From: Streptomyces sp. NBC_00490
Lineage (GTDB): Bacteria > Actinomycetota > Actinomycetes > Streptomycetales > Streptomycetaceae
Reading direction: 5' to 3'
DNA length: 64,000 bases
Assembly (NCBI RefSeq): GCF_036013645.1
Contig: NZ_CP107869.1
Span: forward strand, 5,456,001 to 5,520,000
The notes beneath the pieces were generated by a model. That model was not told where the DNA came from. It saw only the letters and a program-made list of their open reading frames with translations, and searched no databases. Position numbers and translations under genes: made by a program. This document shows, piece after piece, positions 34,986 to 44,700 of the stretch (its first letter is position 1; the number at the start of each line of letters is the position of its first letter).

Positions 34986-36677
34986 ATGACCAGTCAGCAA
35001 CACCGCAACCGCAGCCGCTGGAAGCGCCCCGCGCTCGCCGCCGGCGCCGCGCTCACCGTCGTCGTCACCGCAGCCGGAGCGGCGCCCGGCGCCGGGGCCG
35101 CGCAGGCCGCCACACCCGGCAAGCCGAAGCTCAAGCTGATCGCCGCCTCGAACTCCGTGACGCTCGACCGGTGGCAGGGGGAGCCCGGGGTCTACCTGGA
35201 CCTCGGCACGTATGTCACCGTCGACAACGCGCCCCTGGAGTTCAAGGTGACGCGCAAGTCGTACAAGGACCCCGTCGTCGCCAAGCAGGTCTTCCGCCAC
35301 GGCGGCACGACGACGACCAAGGCGCTGCCCACCGGGCTCGTGAAGGACTTCTCCGGGCTCCCCGGGTTCCTGGAGGTGTCCGTCAAGGACGCGAACGGGA
35401 CGGAGGTCGCCAAGAGCAAGGGGAACTTCTGCCCCAACAACGCCTCCGGCCGGCTCCGGCCGGACGCGCCCGCCACCTCGCACTATCCGGAGAGCTGCCC
35501 CACCAACCCGTTCACCCTCGGGTCGGTGTGGGGTGTCGAGAAGGGCTGGGCGTCCAACTCCAGCACCGTCGACTACGACAAGCCCGTGGACCTGCCGGTG
35601 GGTGAGTACACCGCGAAGGTGTCCGTGGCGAAGAAGTACCGGGACCTCTTCGGGATCCCGAACGACTCGCCGACCATCAAGGTCACCGTCCGCCAGCCCA
35701 GCGAGAACGGCGGTGTCGGCCGCGGCATGACCGCCCACCAGGGCGGCGCGCACGGCTCGGCCCATGGCTCGGCTCACGGCTCGGCCCAGGGGATGGCCCA
35801 CCACTACGGCCCGCGCGGCGCCGACGAGCCCACCCCGGGGGCCCTCTCCCACGCCCTGGAGGACCGTGGCCTCGCCCACCACCTCGGCGACGGCCCCGGC
35901 CACACCGACGGCTCGCGCATCGCGGCCGCGCTGCGTCCCAACAGCACCCGCCCCACCGGACGGGCCGGGGTCCCGGCCGACGTGCCCAAGCCGGACCTGC
36001 GTTCCCTCCCGGCGTGGGACATCGCCATCACCGACGGCGAGGACGGCGACGTACCCGGCAAGGACTACCTGGCCTTCAGCGCCAACGTCTGGAACGCCGG
36101 CCCCGCGCCCCTCGTCGTGGACGGCTTCCGCAAGCCGGGCGGCGATCTGATGGACGCCTACCAGTACTTCTACGACGCGAAGGGCAAGCAGGTCGGCTAC
36201 ACGCCCACCGGCACCATGGAGTGGGACCCGCGCATCGGCCACGAGCACTGGCACTTCACCGACTTCGCCAGCTACCGGCTGCTGAGCGAGGACAAGACCA
36301 GGGAGGTGCGCAGCGGCAAGGAGGCGTTCTGTCTCGCCAACACCGACGCCGTGGACTACACGGTGAAGAACGCCAACTGGAAGCCGTACAACACGGACCT
36401 GTCGACCGCGTGCGGTGAGCAGAACTCCATCTCGGTCCGCGAGGTCCTGGACGTCGGCTCCGGCGACACCTACACCCAGTACCGCCCCGGCCAGTCCTTC
36501 GACATCACGGACCTGCCGAACGGCACGTACTACATCCAGGTCATCGCCAACCCGGAGAAGCGCCTCCAGGAGACGAACCTGAAGAACAACGTCGCCCTGC
36601 GCAAGGTGATCCTGAGCGGCGAGCCGGGCAAGCGCACGGTCAAGGTACCGCCGCACGACCTGATCAACGCGCCGTAA
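34986..36677 (+). CDS. exported lysyl oxidase-like copper protein
   Basis: 563 aa from the ATG at 34986. A long signal peptide (cleavage near AGAAQA) precedes a beta-rich N-domain (about 45-235), a His/Gly/Ser linker with HGSA repeats, and a C-terminal lysyl-oxidase domain (about 330-560). The copper talon is GHEHWHFTDFASYRL. The family hallmark TYYIQVIANPEKRLQETNLK follows near the end. Streptomyces homologues are annotated as lysyl oxidases, though cofactor formation (LTQ) has not been checked here. It may cross-link or oxidise surface amines. Confidence 0.88.
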   Translation: MTSQQHRNRSRWKRPALAAGAALTVVVTAAGAAPGAGAAQAATPGKPKLKLIAASNSVTLDRWQGEPGVYLDLGTYVTVDNAPLEFKVTRKSYKDPVVAKQVFRHGGTTTTKALPTGLVKDFSGLPGFLEVSVKDANGTEVAKSKGNFCPNNASGRLRPDAPATSHYPESCPTNPFTLGSVWGVEKGWASNSSTVDYDKPVDLPVGEYTAKVSVAKKYRDLFGIPNDSPTIKVTVRQPSENGGVGRGMTAHQGGAHGSAHGSAHGSAQGMAHHYGPRGADEPTPGALSHALEDRGLAHHLGDGPGHTDGSRIAAALRPNSTRPTGRAGVPADVPKPDLRSLPAWDIAITDGEDGDVPGKDYLAFSANVWNAGPAPLVVDGFRKPGGDLMDAYQYFYDAKGKQVGYTPTGTMEWDPRIGHEHWHFTDFASYRLLSEDKTREVRSGKEAFCLANTDAVDYTVKNANWKPYNTDLSTACGEQNSISVREVLDVGSGDTYTQYRPGQSFDITDLPNGTYYIQVIANPEKRLQETNLKNNVALRKVILSGEPGKRTVKVPPHDLINAP

Positions 36678-36699
36678 CCGAACGGCTTGACACCAGCGC

Positions 36700-36729
36700 C
36701 CCGCTCTCGGTCATTCGGCCGAGAGCGGG
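36700..36729. terminator. bidirectional terminator
   Basis: Perfect 11-bp stem (cccgctctcgg/ccgagagcggg) with an 8-nt loop containing the histidine-kinase stop codon, between the convergent lysyl oxidase and kinase genes. Confidence 0.75.
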
Positions 36730-37865
36730 AACGCGGCCCTGGTCTCCCACCCGTGCCCCGCACGCGGCCCGGCCGTCAGCTCACCGCCGAGCGCCGTCAC
36801 CCGTTCCTTCAGCCCGACGAGCCCGAAGCCGCCGCCGTGCGCCGCGTCCGGGAGCGGGGAGCCGCCCCGGCCGTCGTCGGCCACGGACACGGTCAGACGG
36901 CCGCCGTCGAGGCCCAGCCGGACGGTGACCTCGCTCGCGTCGGCCGCGTGCCGGCGTACGTTCGTCAGCGCCTCCTGCACGACCCGGAAGGCCGCCGCCT
37001 GCACCTCGTGCGGCAGGTCGTCCGGGACGCCTGCGCGGTCCAGGGCGACCTTCTGGACCGGACCGCCGAAGCGTTCCACCAGGTCCCCGATGCCCGCGAG
37101 GTCGCCCACCGGGCGCCGGTCGGCCTCGTCCGCGTCCCGCAGCACACCGACCGTGCGCCGCATGGACGCCAGCGCCTCGGTCGCGGCGCCCTCGATGCCC
37201 GCGAGGACCGGGTCGAGGTCCTCCGGCTGGGTGGTCGCCATCATGCGGGCCACCTGGGTCTGGACGAGGATGCCGGTCACATGGTGGGCCACGAAGTCGT
37301 GCAGGTCGGCGGCGATGGCGAGGCGTTCCTCGCGGCGGGTCTCGGCGACGGCGACGGTACGGCGGTAGTCGAGGGAGCGCAGATAGGCCGCCAGGGAGGC
37401 GACGAGACCGGCCAGGACCAGACCGACCAGGACATAGCCCGGGGCCTGGCCCGCGGTCAGCTGCCGGGAGTAGCGGGCGGGCTGGGCGAGCACGGCCGCC
37501 AGGTCCAGCAGACCGCACACCACGGCCCAGCGCGGCGGGCAGTGCCGTACCGCGACGAACAGCAGACACAGCAGGACGGCGACCTCGCCCGGGCCGAAGG
37601 CGGCGGTCCGGTGGGGGGAGAGCGCCGACGCCGTGTACAGAAGCGAGGCCAGGGCGGGCACGGCGGTGCGCAGCTGCGGGGTGAGCCAGTCGGGGCGCCG
37701 TGCGGCCGGCCACAGCAGCGCGGTCAGGCCGACGGTGAGGACGGCCGCCGGGCGCCCGAGGCCGTAGCCCGCCTCCAGCGTGCCCAGCACGTCGACGAAG
37801 CACAGGGCGAGCAGCGCGCCCACGACGGCACCGCGGGCGCAGCCCCGGGGGGAAGCGGACTTCAT
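36711..37865 (-). CDS. sensor histidine kinase (HisKA_3 class)
   Basis: 384 aa from the ATG at 37865. Five or six N-terminal membrane helices (about 10-165) are followed by the phosphoacceptor helix LAIAADLHDFVAHHVTGIL and an HATPase domain (N-box VQEALTNVRRHA, G1 VADDGRGG, G2 GGGFGLVGLKERV). Such kinases normally pair with a NarL-type response regulator, but none is adjacent, so it is an orphan here. The signal is unknown. Confidence 0.92.
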   Translation of the reverse strand: MKSASPRGCARGAVVGALLALCFVDVLGTLEAGYGLGRPAAVLTVGLTALLWPAARRPDWLTPQLRTAVPALASLLYTASALSPHRTAAFGPGEVAVLLCLLFVAVRHCPPRWAVVCGLLDLAAVLAQPARYSRQLTAGQAPGYVLVGLVLAGLVASLAAYLRSLDYRRTVAVAETRREERLAIAADLHDFVAHHVTGILVQTQVARMMATTQPEDLDPVLAGIEGAATEALASMRRTVGVLRDADEADRRPVGDLAGIGDLVERFGGPVQKVALDRAGVPDDLPHEVQAAAFRVVQEALTNVRRHAADASEVTVRLGLDGGRLTVSVADDGRGGSPLPDAAHGGGFGLVGLKERVTALGGELTAGPRAGHGWETRAAFPLSAE

Positions 37866-37979
37866 GGGGATCACGGTATGCGCGCCGGTCCGGTCGCGGG
37901 ATCGGCCGAACGGCCGAGGAGCGGGACCGGGGGGAGGGGCGATGCTGGAGGTCCCTCTCACCTCAGGAGCACGCGCGCC

Positions 37980-38348
37980 ATGCCGGACAGCAGATTCCTC
38001 CTCGGTGTCGTCGGCGGTGCCGCCGCGGTACTGGCCCTCGGCGGGATCGGCACCCATCTGCTCTCGTCCACCGAGTCGACGACCGCGCTGGACGCGTACG
38101 ACACCGTCACGGTCGACGGCCACAAGGCCCTCGCCCCGAACATCGTCGCCGGCCGCACCGAGAGCCTCTACCACCCGCTGCCCTGGGTCGGCGTGAAGGT
38201 CCACGTCTCCTGCCCCGAGGGCCTGAAGGCACAGGCCGGGGCGACCCTCACCTGCAAGGGCCGGCGCACCGACGGCACGACGCTCGACATCCCCGTGCGG
38301 GTGGTGAGGGTGACGGACACCCACCTCACCTGGAAGTTCGACCGCTGA
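37980..38348 (+). CDS. membrane-anchored DUF4333-like protein
   Basis: 122 aa from the ATG at 37980 behind TCAGGAGC. One N-terminal membrane/signal helix (LLGVVGGAAAVLALGGIG). An extracytoplasmic domain follows with two Cys (VSCPEGLKAQAGATLTCKG) and KVHVSCPEG-type strands, as in DUF4333 domains of actinobacterial lipoproteins. The function is unknown. It abuts the P450 gene end to end. Confidence 0.8.
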   Translation: MPDSRFLLGVVGGAAAVLALGGIGTHLLSSTESTTALDAYDTVTVDGHKALAPNIVAGRTESLYHPLPWVGVKVHVSCPEGLKAQAGATLTCKGRRTDGTTLDIPVRVVRVTDTHLTWKFDR

Positions 38349-39440
38349 TCAGCCGACCCGCAGCGGCAGTTCGGCCAGCCCCCGCAGCAACGTGCTGCTG
38401 CGCCAGGTGAGTTCCGCCGGGTCGGTCGCGAAGGCGAGCGCGGGACGGTGCCGCAGGAGCAGCCGTACGGCGACGGAGGCCTCCATCCGGGCCAGCGGGG
38501 CGCCGAGACAGTGGTGCAGGCCGTGCCCGAAGCCGAGGTGGCCCGTCGTGCGCCGGGTGATGTCGAAGCGGTCGGGGTCGGGGAAGCGGAGCGGGTCACG
38601 GGAGGCCGCGGCGAGCGAGACGAGCACCGCGTCACCGGCGGCTATGCGGACACCCGCGAGCTCCAGGGGCTCGGCGGCGAACCGGAACGCGGTGGTGTGC
38701 ACGGGTGAGTAGAGGCGCAGTGCCTCCTCGACGGCGGACTCGGTCAGAGCGGGGTCGTCGCGGAGGAGGGCGAACTGGTCCGGGTGGGACAGCAGCCCGT
38801 GGAGGGTGGCCGAGATCAGGTTGACGGTCGTCTCGTGCCCGGCGACGAGCAGCAGGAAGGCCATGCCGAGCAGTTCCTCGCCGTCGAGCTCTCCCGCCAG
38901 GTCGCCGAGAAGCGTCCCCTTGCGCCCGGTCAGCTCGGTCAGACATGCGGTCAGCGCCGCCCCCGCCGCGGCGGCCGCCTCCGGCGAGGTGGGCATGACC
39001 AGCTCGTTCGACCAGGCGTGGAAGCCGTCCCGCTCCTCGGCCGGAACCCCCAGCAGCTCGCAGATCACGGTGACGGGCAACGGCAGCGCGTACTGCCCGA
39101 CGATGTCCACGGTCCCCTCCCGTGGCAGTACGGCGATCAGCTCCCCGGCGATCTCCTCGACCCGCGGCCCCAGCGCACCGATCCGCCCGGCACTGAAGTG
39201 CCCCGCGACCAGCCGCCGCAACCGCGTGTGCAGCGGCGGATCACTCTGCAACATGTTCCGCCCGACCGCATGCCCACCGTCGCTCTCCCAGGACGCGGAG
39301 TGCCGAATGTCGTTACCCAACCGGGGATCGGTGAGCGCCGCCCGCGCGAGCTCCCACCCGACAACCATCCAGGCCTCGCCACTGCCGGGGACATGAACCC
39401 GGTGGACGGGACCTTGGGTGCGGAGGGTGAGGGGTTCCAT
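38349..39440 (-). CDS. cytochrome P450
   Basis: 363 aa from the ATG at 39440. The I-helix motif LLVAGHETTV, ExxR in VEEALRLYSP and the heme loop GFGHGLHHCLGAPLAR with Cys ligand are all present. It is slightly shorter than the usual 400 residues at the N-terminus. It is a soluble monooxygenase needing ferredoxin, but none is adjacent. It is divergent from a TetR gene, with paired operators between, so it is likely repressed by it and induced by a xenobiotic or metabolite. Confidence 0.94.
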   Translation of the reverse strand: MEPLTLRTQGPVHRVHVPGSGEAWMVVGWELARAALTDPRLGNDIRHSASWESDGGHAVGRNMLQSDPPLHTRLRRLVAGHFSAGRIGALGPRVEEIAGELIAVLPREGTVDIVGQYALPLPVTVICELLGVPAEERDGFHAWSNELVMPTSPEAAAAAGAALTACLTELTGRKGTLLGDLAGELDGEELLGMAFLLLVAGHETTVNLISATLHGLLSHPDQFALLRDDPALTESAVEEALRLYSPVHTTAFRFAAEPLELAGVRIAAGDAVLVSLAAASRDPLRFPDPDRFDITRRTTGHLGFGHGLHHCLGAPLARMEASVAVRLLLRHRPALAFATDPAELTWRSSTLLRGLAELPLRVG

Positions 39441-39469
39441 GGGAGATTCCTTCCGTTTCGCGCGCTTTT

Positions 39470-39498
39470 CAGCCCGTCCGGCGTTTGAGGACGAGGCC
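39470..39498 (+). repeat. dispersed repeat copy 1 (cagcccgtccggcgtttgag)
   Basis: One of two direct copies of a 29-bp GC-rich element (cagcccgtccggcgtttgag, then gacgaggcc) common in Streptomyces intergenic regions. It sits upstream of the P450 gene. Confidence 0.75.
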
Positions 39499-39562
39499 GC
39501 ACCGTCCCGAACCCCCACCCACCCGCTGGGGGCTTCGCCTCTTATCGTCGGTCCAGGCATCT

Positions 39563-39591
39563 CAGCCCGTCCGGCGTTTGAGGACGAGGCC
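39563..39591 (+). repeat. dispersed repeat copy 2
   Basis: Second direct copy of the same 29-bp element, 93 bp from the first. It is followed by the hairpin-forming gggggctgggggcgcagcccccag (39610-39631), usual for this repeat family. Confidence 0.75.
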
Positions 39592-39728
39592 CTTTCGGGG
39601 CCGAAGCGGGGGGCTGGGGGCGCAGCCCCCAGGGATGGGACGGGTAGGGGCGGCGGGGGCGAAAAAAGGCCCGGCGCGCACCCCCGTCAGCCACGCGCAC
39701 CCGACCCGCCCCCGCCGCCACCAGAAAC

Positions 39729-39742
39729 GGGGAGTACTCCCC
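39729..39742. promoter_or_regulatory. candidate TetR operator 1
   Basis: Palindrome ggggagtactcccc, 67 bp before the TetR start, followed by acttcgtg. It is paired with an almost identical site 44 bp away. Confidence 0.6.
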
Positions 39743-39772
39743 ACTTCGTGCTCCGACGATAGCATCACGCCC

Positions 39773-39786
39773 GGGGAGTGCTCCCC
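39773..39786. promoter_or_regulatory. candidate TetR operator 2
   Basis: Near-identical palindrome ggggagtgctcccc followed by acttggg, 23 bp before the TetR ATG. The 44-bp centre-to-centre spacing is about four helical turns, which would place two dimers on one face of the DNA. Confidence 0.6.
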
Positions 39787-39808
39787 ACTTGGGTACGGAG
39801 GGCAAGAC

Positions 39809-40456
39809 ATGTGCGCACTGCGACGCGACGCGCGGCGCAACCGGGAACTGCTGACGGAAGCGGCACACGCCGTCTTCACCGAGCACGGCCTCGACGCCCC
39901 GCTCGACGTGATCGCCCGCCGCGCAGGCGTGGGCAACGCGACCCTCTACCGCCACTTCCCGACCCGCGCCGCCCTCATCGACGCCGTCTTCCGCGACCAG
40001 CTGACCGGCACGATGACGGCAGGCGAGGAGGCGAGAAGGGCCCCGGACGCCTGGACGGGCCTGACCGCCTACCTGGACGCCGTGTTCACCACGCTGGCCG
40101 CCGACCGCGGCACCAACGACCTCATGACCACCCGCGTGGACGGCGTCGACTCCCTGGCAGCCGTGCACGCCCACAACCGCGAGACGCTCGAACTCCTGCT
40201 GCGCCGCGGCCACGAGGAGGGGACCGTCCGCCCCGACGCCACCGTCGAGGACGTCCTGTTCACCCTCGCCGCCCTGGGCCGCGCGGTCCCCGCCCTGACC
40301 GCCGCGACGACCCCCGACACCTGGCGCCGCCCGCTGGCCCTGCTCCTGGCGGGTCTGCGCACCGACGCGCCTCGGGCCCCCCTGCCGGGCGCGGCCCTGA
40401 CCCCCGCCGAACTGGGTGACGTACTCCAGGAGTTGGGCCCGCACCGCACGGCGTGA
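39809..40456 (+). CDS. TetR-family transcriptional regulator
   Basis: 215 aa from the ATG behind GGAGGG. The HTH is at residues about 10-55 (RNRELLTEAAHAVFTEHGL, IARRAGVGNATLYRHFPTRA). The C-terminal all-helical ligand domain ends in Pro-rich residues. It is divergent from the P450 gene and preceded by two matching palindromes, pointing to autoregulation and P450 control. The ligand is unknown. Confidence 0.93.
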   Translation: MCALRRDARRNRELLTEAAHAVFTEHGLDAPLDVIARRAGVGNATLYRHFPTRAALIDAVFRDQLTGTMTAGEEARRAPDAWTGLTAYLDAVFTTLAADRGTNDLMTTRVDGVDSLAAVHAHNRETLELLLRRGHEEGTVRPDATVEDVLFTLAALGRAVPALTAATTPDTWRRPLALLLAGLRTDAPRAPLPGAALTPAELGDVLQELGPHRTA

Positions 40457-40606
40457 GAACGGAGCCGCCCACCTGCCGCCCCCTCACTGGTCAAATGTGA
40501 AACAAGGCGTGGTGGGTCGGGGAGATTCGGTACGGGTCTCCTGTGAGCGGTTTTGGCGCGAGACGCTCGAAGCGCTCCGCCGCTCCACTGCTCGGAAGGC
40601 ACGTCA

Positions 40607-41725
40607 GTGAACGTTCGTACCGCCCCCCACAGAACCGCCCTCCTCACCGTCGCCTCGGCGCTGCTGCTCACCTCCTGCGGTGTCGTCGACGCCGTCAGCG
40701 GAAGTGAGAGCTCCGCGAGTCCGAAGAAGGGCGACGACATCACGGTGGGCCTGCTCCTGCCCGACAAGGAGACCAAGCGCTTCGAGAAGTTCGACTACCC
40801 CCTCATCAAGACGCGGGTCGCCGACCTCACCCACGGCAAGGGCACGGTCCGTTACGCCAACGCCCTGGCGAGCGCGGACAAGCAGAGCCAGCAGTTCGAG
40901 CAGATGATCGCGGCCAAGGTGGACGTTGTCCTCGTGGACGCCGTCGACGCCAAGGCCATCGCGCCGGACGTCCAGAAGGCGAAGGACGCGGGCATCCCCG
41001 TCATCGCGTACGACCGCCTCGCCCAGGGCCCCATCGACGCGTACATATCGCACGACAACGAACTCGTCGGCGAGGTGCAGGCCCGCTCCATCCTGGAGGC
41101 GCTCGGTGACAAGGCCGAGTCCAGCAAGATCGTCATGATGAACGGCTCACCCGCCGACCCCAACACGGCCCGCTTCAAGGCCGGCGCGCTCAGCGTGCTC
41201 GCCAATCACGTGGTCATCGCCAAGTCGTACGACACCGAGGAGTGGAAGCCGGAGATCGCCAAGGCCAACATGACCAAGGCCGTCCAGGCGGTCGGACTGA
41301 GCAACATCTCCGCGGTCTACTCGGCCAACGACGGCATGGCGGGCGCCGTCATCGACGCGATGAAAGCCGCCGGCGCCACCAGGATCCCACCCGTCACCGG
41401 CCAGGACGCCGACCTCGCGGCGGTGCAGCGGATCCTCTCGGGCGAGCAGTACATGACCGTCTACAAGTCCTTCCTCGAAGAGGCCAACAACGCCGCCGAG
41501 ATGGCCGTCGCCAAGGTCAAGGGCCGCTCCATCGAGTTCGACTCCCTCGCCCAGGACTCCGTCGACAGTCCGACGCAGAAGGACATCCCGTCGATGCTGG
41601 TGCCGGTCGTCGCGCTCACGAAGTTCAACATCAAGGACACGGTGATCCGGGACGGGGTCTACACGGTGAAGGAGATCTGTACGCCGGAGTACGCGGCGGA
41701 CTGCGCGGCGGTCGGGCTGAAGTAG
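40607..41725 (+). CDS. XylF-like sugar-binding lipoprotein
   Basis: 372 aa from the GTG behind GGAAGG. Signal peptide with lipobox LTSC (Cys24). The mature part is a type-1 periplasmic-binding fold: ITVGLLLPDKETKRFEKFDY, MIAAKVDVVLVDAVDAKAI, IPVIAYDRLAQGPIDAYIS, VYSANDGMAGAVIDAM and GQDADLAAVQRILSGEQYM, closest to D-xylose-binding XylF. No xylG/xylH follows, so it is an orphan binding protein that either feeds a distant permease or serves signalling. Confidence 0.88.
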   Translation: MNVRTAPHRTALLTVASALLLTSCGVVDAVSGSESSASPKKGDDITVGLLLPDKETKRFEKFDYPLIKTRVADLTHGKGTVRYANALASADKQSQQFEQMIAAKVDVVLVDAVDAKAIAPDVQKAKDAGIPVIAYDRLAQGPIDAYISHDNELVGEVQARSILEALGDKAESSKIVMMNGSPADPNTARFKAGALSVLANHVVIAKSYDTEEWKPEIAKANMTKAVQAVGLSNISAVYSANDGMAGAVIDAMKAAGATRIPPVTGQDADLAAVQRILSGEQYMTVYKSFLEEANNAAEMAVAKVKGRSIEFDSLAQDSVDSPTQKDIPSMLVPVVALTKFNIKDTVIRDGVYTVKEICTPEYAADCAAVGLK

Positions 41726-41736
41726 GGCGGGGCGCC

Positions 41737-44700
41737 TTACGCGAGGTTCGGCTGCTGCACGGATCGGGCGCTGTGGGTGCGGCTGTTGACGATGTCCATG
41801 GTGTGCAGGATGTCGGGGTGGGTCTCGCCGAGCAGGCCGAGCTGTCGGGTGAGGGTGTCCAGGACGAGGTCCTCGGCCCGTTCCGTCTCACCCCGGGCGG
41901 CGAGGTGGAGGGCGAGATTGCCGGCGGTCACCAGGGTGTGCGGGTGGTTCTCGCCGAGCACGTGGCGCTGGCGGGCCAGGGTGTCCTCGGTCAGGGTGAG
42001 AGCCCCTTCGAACTGACCCAGTTCGGACAGGAGGACGGCGAGGTTGCCCGCGGTGACCAGGGTGTCGGGATGGTCCTCGCCCAGTAACCGGCGCTGCGCT
42101 TCGAGGGTCTGCACGGCCACAGCGCGGGCATCCGTCGTGTTGCCCAGGGCAGCCAGCCGCAGGGAGAAGTTGCCGCCGGCGCGCAGGGTGCCGGGGTGAT
42201 CCGGGCCCAGCTGTGTCTGTTGCCGGTGCAGGGTGCTGGATTCCAGACGGTGGGCCTCGGAGAGCTCCCCCGTATCGGCGTAGGCACGGGCCAGGTAGGC
42301 GGCTGCCCACATGGTGTCCTCGGCGTCGGCACCCCATCGCTGCTCCCAGTCCCGGTGCAGGTCCTGGAGCCGGGCCAGGGCGGTGCGGGTGTCCCCGCGG
42401 TCCAGCAGGTACCAGCAGGCCTCACAGGCCGCGAACCGGGCGAGCGGTGTGGTGAGGTCGGCGGGGCCGATGGCGAGGAGGTGCGGCAGCAGGGCGGGCC
42501 AGTGCGGCCAGGTCTCCGGGTCGGCGGCCTGGCCGGGGTAGGCGGTGGCCAGCAGGGCGCTGGCGTGGCGGGCGGCCGGCGCACGGCTCTCGGGGGTGAG
42601 CTGATCACGTAGGACGGCCTGGGTGAGACGGTCCACCTGGATGCTGCCGCCGGACCCCCGGGCCAGCCCGAGGCGTTCCACCGCCGTCAGGGCCTGCCGG
42701 AAGGCGCGGGGGTGGGACAGCGCCCGCACCAGCTCCGCACCGCCGCCGTCGTCCGGTGTCCGCGCTCTGTGGGGGTCACTGGCGTGCAGCGGGAACGGCT
42801 CCGGTGCCAGCAGCGAGCACGCTCGCAACAGCTCGGCCGCCAGGGGTTCCGAGACGGCCAGCCGGGTCATGGTCCCGTCCAGCTGCGTGGACAGGGAGCC
42901 CGGATAGTCGAACGGCGTGCCGTCGCTGACCGCCGCGTCGGCGTGGAGTTCCAGCTGTTGCAGGTACTGGTCCGGGGTGAAGAGATAGAGGGACTCCCCG
43001 GCCTGAGCCAACGCGAGGGGCAGATCGTCCAGGGCGGTGGCCAGGCGACTCGCGTCCTCGTCACTCAGTTGCGGACTGCGCAGGCGGAGAAGATCCACCG
43101 CCTCGGTGCGGTCCAGGACGCCGACCTCGACCGACGTGGCGACCTGGTGCCAGAGCGGGTTCCGGGAAGTGATCAGTACATGCCCCTCGCCGGTCGGCAG
43201 ATGCCGGGTGAGGTCGGCCGGGTCTACGGCGTTGTCGAAGACGATCAGCCAGCGCGGCCGGGTGCGCAGGTGGTTGAGGAGCGCCTGTACCGCCTCCTGC
43301 TCGGAGGCCTTGGGGGCGGCACAGTCGATGAGCCGTGCGAGCGCGGCCAGCTGAGGAGGGATCTGCCGGTCGGCCTCCACCCACCACACCAGCTCGTACT
43401 CCCCGCTGAACCGGTGCGCGTACTCGATGGCCAGCTGGGTCTTGCCCACCCCGATCCGTCCGCTGAGGGCCAGCACGGGTGCCGTGCGTGATTCCGTCAG
43501 CCGAGTGCGGACCTGCATCAACAGGTCTTCCCGGCCTACGAAGTTGGACCTGCGCGGCTGCACGTTCCACACCTGCGGCAGACTCCCCGGCAGCCGGGGC
43601 CCCGACGCGCCAGACCTCCGGGATTCGCCGCCCGGTGTACCGAGAGGACCGGCCACCGCGCGCAGCAGTACGGCCCGTGCCTCCCCCTCGTCCAGCCCGA
43701 CCAGGCTCGGTGCCACGAGCGCGCGCAGAGCGGACGGCGCTACGGCGTGATCGATGCGCACGGGGATGAGCTTGCCCCACGCGGCCAGCACCTCGGACAC
43801 CTCCGCCATCCTGTACCGGTCAGGGTGGAAGTACGCCTCCGAGAACAGGGCGATGGTCCGTCCTCGCCTGACCGACTGGTCCACACGCTCGACGAACTTG
43901 TCCCCCGCCCCCCAGTGCCACACATCCAGCTCGACCGCGTACCCGGCGTCCTGCAATTGCCAGGCCACCCACTCCGCCCACGCCCGGTCCGGACCGGCGT
44001 GGGAGATGCACAAGTTCTCGTCCGGCGAGGCATAGCTGTTCTCGGGGGCCGCGCTCGGCGGAGCGTCCCCCCGCACCCGGGCACCGATCGCCCTCGCGAC
44101 GCTCGGCAGCGCATCCTCGGACAGCGCGTAGGGCCGGATCGACTGAGCGATGGACGGCAGGTCGCGCAGAATGTGCCGGGGCGTGATGACGGGGAACAGG
44201 GCGCGGTCCGTCTGTTCGTCCAGGGTCTGCCGCAAGAAGTAGTTCACATTCGGTGCCACGAGCGCGCGCAGAGCGGACGGCGCTACGGCGTGATCGATGC
44301 GCACGGGGATGAGCTTGCCCCACGCGGCCAGCACCTCGGACACCTCCGCCATCCTGTACCGGTCAGGGTGGAAGTACGCCTCCGAGAACAGGGCGATGGT
44401 CCGTCCTCGCCTGACCGACTGGTCCACACGCTCGACGAACTTGTCCCCCGCCCCCCAGTGCCACACATCCAGCTCGACCGCGTACCCGGCGTCCTGCAAT
44501 TGCCAGGCCACCCACTCCGCCCACGCCCGGTCCGGACCGGCGTGGGAGATGCACAAGTTCTCGTCCGGCGAGGCATAGCTGTTCTCGGGGGCCGCGCTCG
44601 GCGGAGCGTCCCCCCGCACCCGGGCACCGATCGCCCTCGCGACGCTCGGCAGCGCATCCTCGGACAGCGCGTAGGGCCGGATCGACTGAGCGATGGACGG

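Noticed and set aside
39470..39631. Insertion-sequence ends
   Set aside because: The two direct repeats and hairpin match a known dispersed Streptomyces intergenic repeat; there is no transposase and no inverted termini.
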